Shown here piece after piece: positions 5,606 through 5,653 of a DNA stretch of 5,653 nucleotides; positions within the stretch are counted from its first letter, which is position 1, and the number at the start of each line of letters is the position of its first letter. The stretch is from an uncultured Gammaproteobacteria bacterium (GTDB lineage: Bacteria; Pseudomonadota; Gammaproteobacteria; Steroidobacterales; Woeseiaceae), in NCBI GenBank assembly GCA_938003715.1, contig CALKYK010000501.1, positions 1 to 5,653 on the forward strand. The letters are read 5' to 3'. Position numbers and translations under genes: made by a program. The notes under the pieces are model-generated. The model had not been told where the DNA came from, ran no database searches, and worked only from the letters and a program-made list of their open reading frames with translations.

Positions 5606-5653
5606 AATCCGCTGCTCGTGGCACAAGTATCTGATTTTCAAAGAGTGCGGGAC

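Noticed and set aside
5570..5653. End of a convergent minus-strand gene entering from the right edge
   Set aside because: A minus-strand frame is open for about 27 codons to a stop at 5570-5572, but this length is easily random and the peptide matches nothing I recognise.

Overview
The window is GC-rich throughout, with dense GC-ending codons and TGA as the stop of every intact gene. Together with a PadR regulator followed by an RND-type efflux pair, this points to a Pseudomonadota bacterium. A gammaproteobacterium is my best guess, by family resemblance only. No mobile element, CRISPR array, tRNA or rRNA is visible.

Layout, all genes on the plus strand. Bases 1-523 hold the C-terminal part of a class I SAM-dependent methyltransferase whose start lies outside the window. 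Bases 524-654 form an intergenic region with a hairpin just after the methyltransferase stop. They then turn abruptly AT-rich and carry an extended -10 promoter candidate overlapped by a TATCA/TGATA inverted repeat. Bases 655-1203 encode a PadR-family repressor. Bases 1234-2373 encode the periplasmic adaptor (HlyD/MFP family) of an RND efflux pump. Bases 2375-5512 encode the inner-membrane RND permease, starting 1 nt after the adaptor stop. Bases 5513-5653 hold no supportable gene but several GC-rich stem-loops.

The three genes from 655 to 5512 read as one operon: a local ligand-responsive repressor controlling a two-component RND pump that presumably borrows an outer-membrane TolC-type channel encoded elsewhere. 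The pump substrate cannot be told from sequence.

Two things are unusual, both in the pump. First, the permease frame is broken by a single in-frame amber codon (TAG, 4181-4183). The remaining 442 codons continue in the same frame with all expected downstream motifs and membrane helices. Second, the adaptor gene carries a run of 13 T (1249-1261) six codons after its start, encoding four consecutive Phe. A one-base gain or loss there would abolish the adaptor. Either the operon is a recently damaged or switchable pump, or one or both lesions are sequencing or assembly errors. Raw reads would settle this first.
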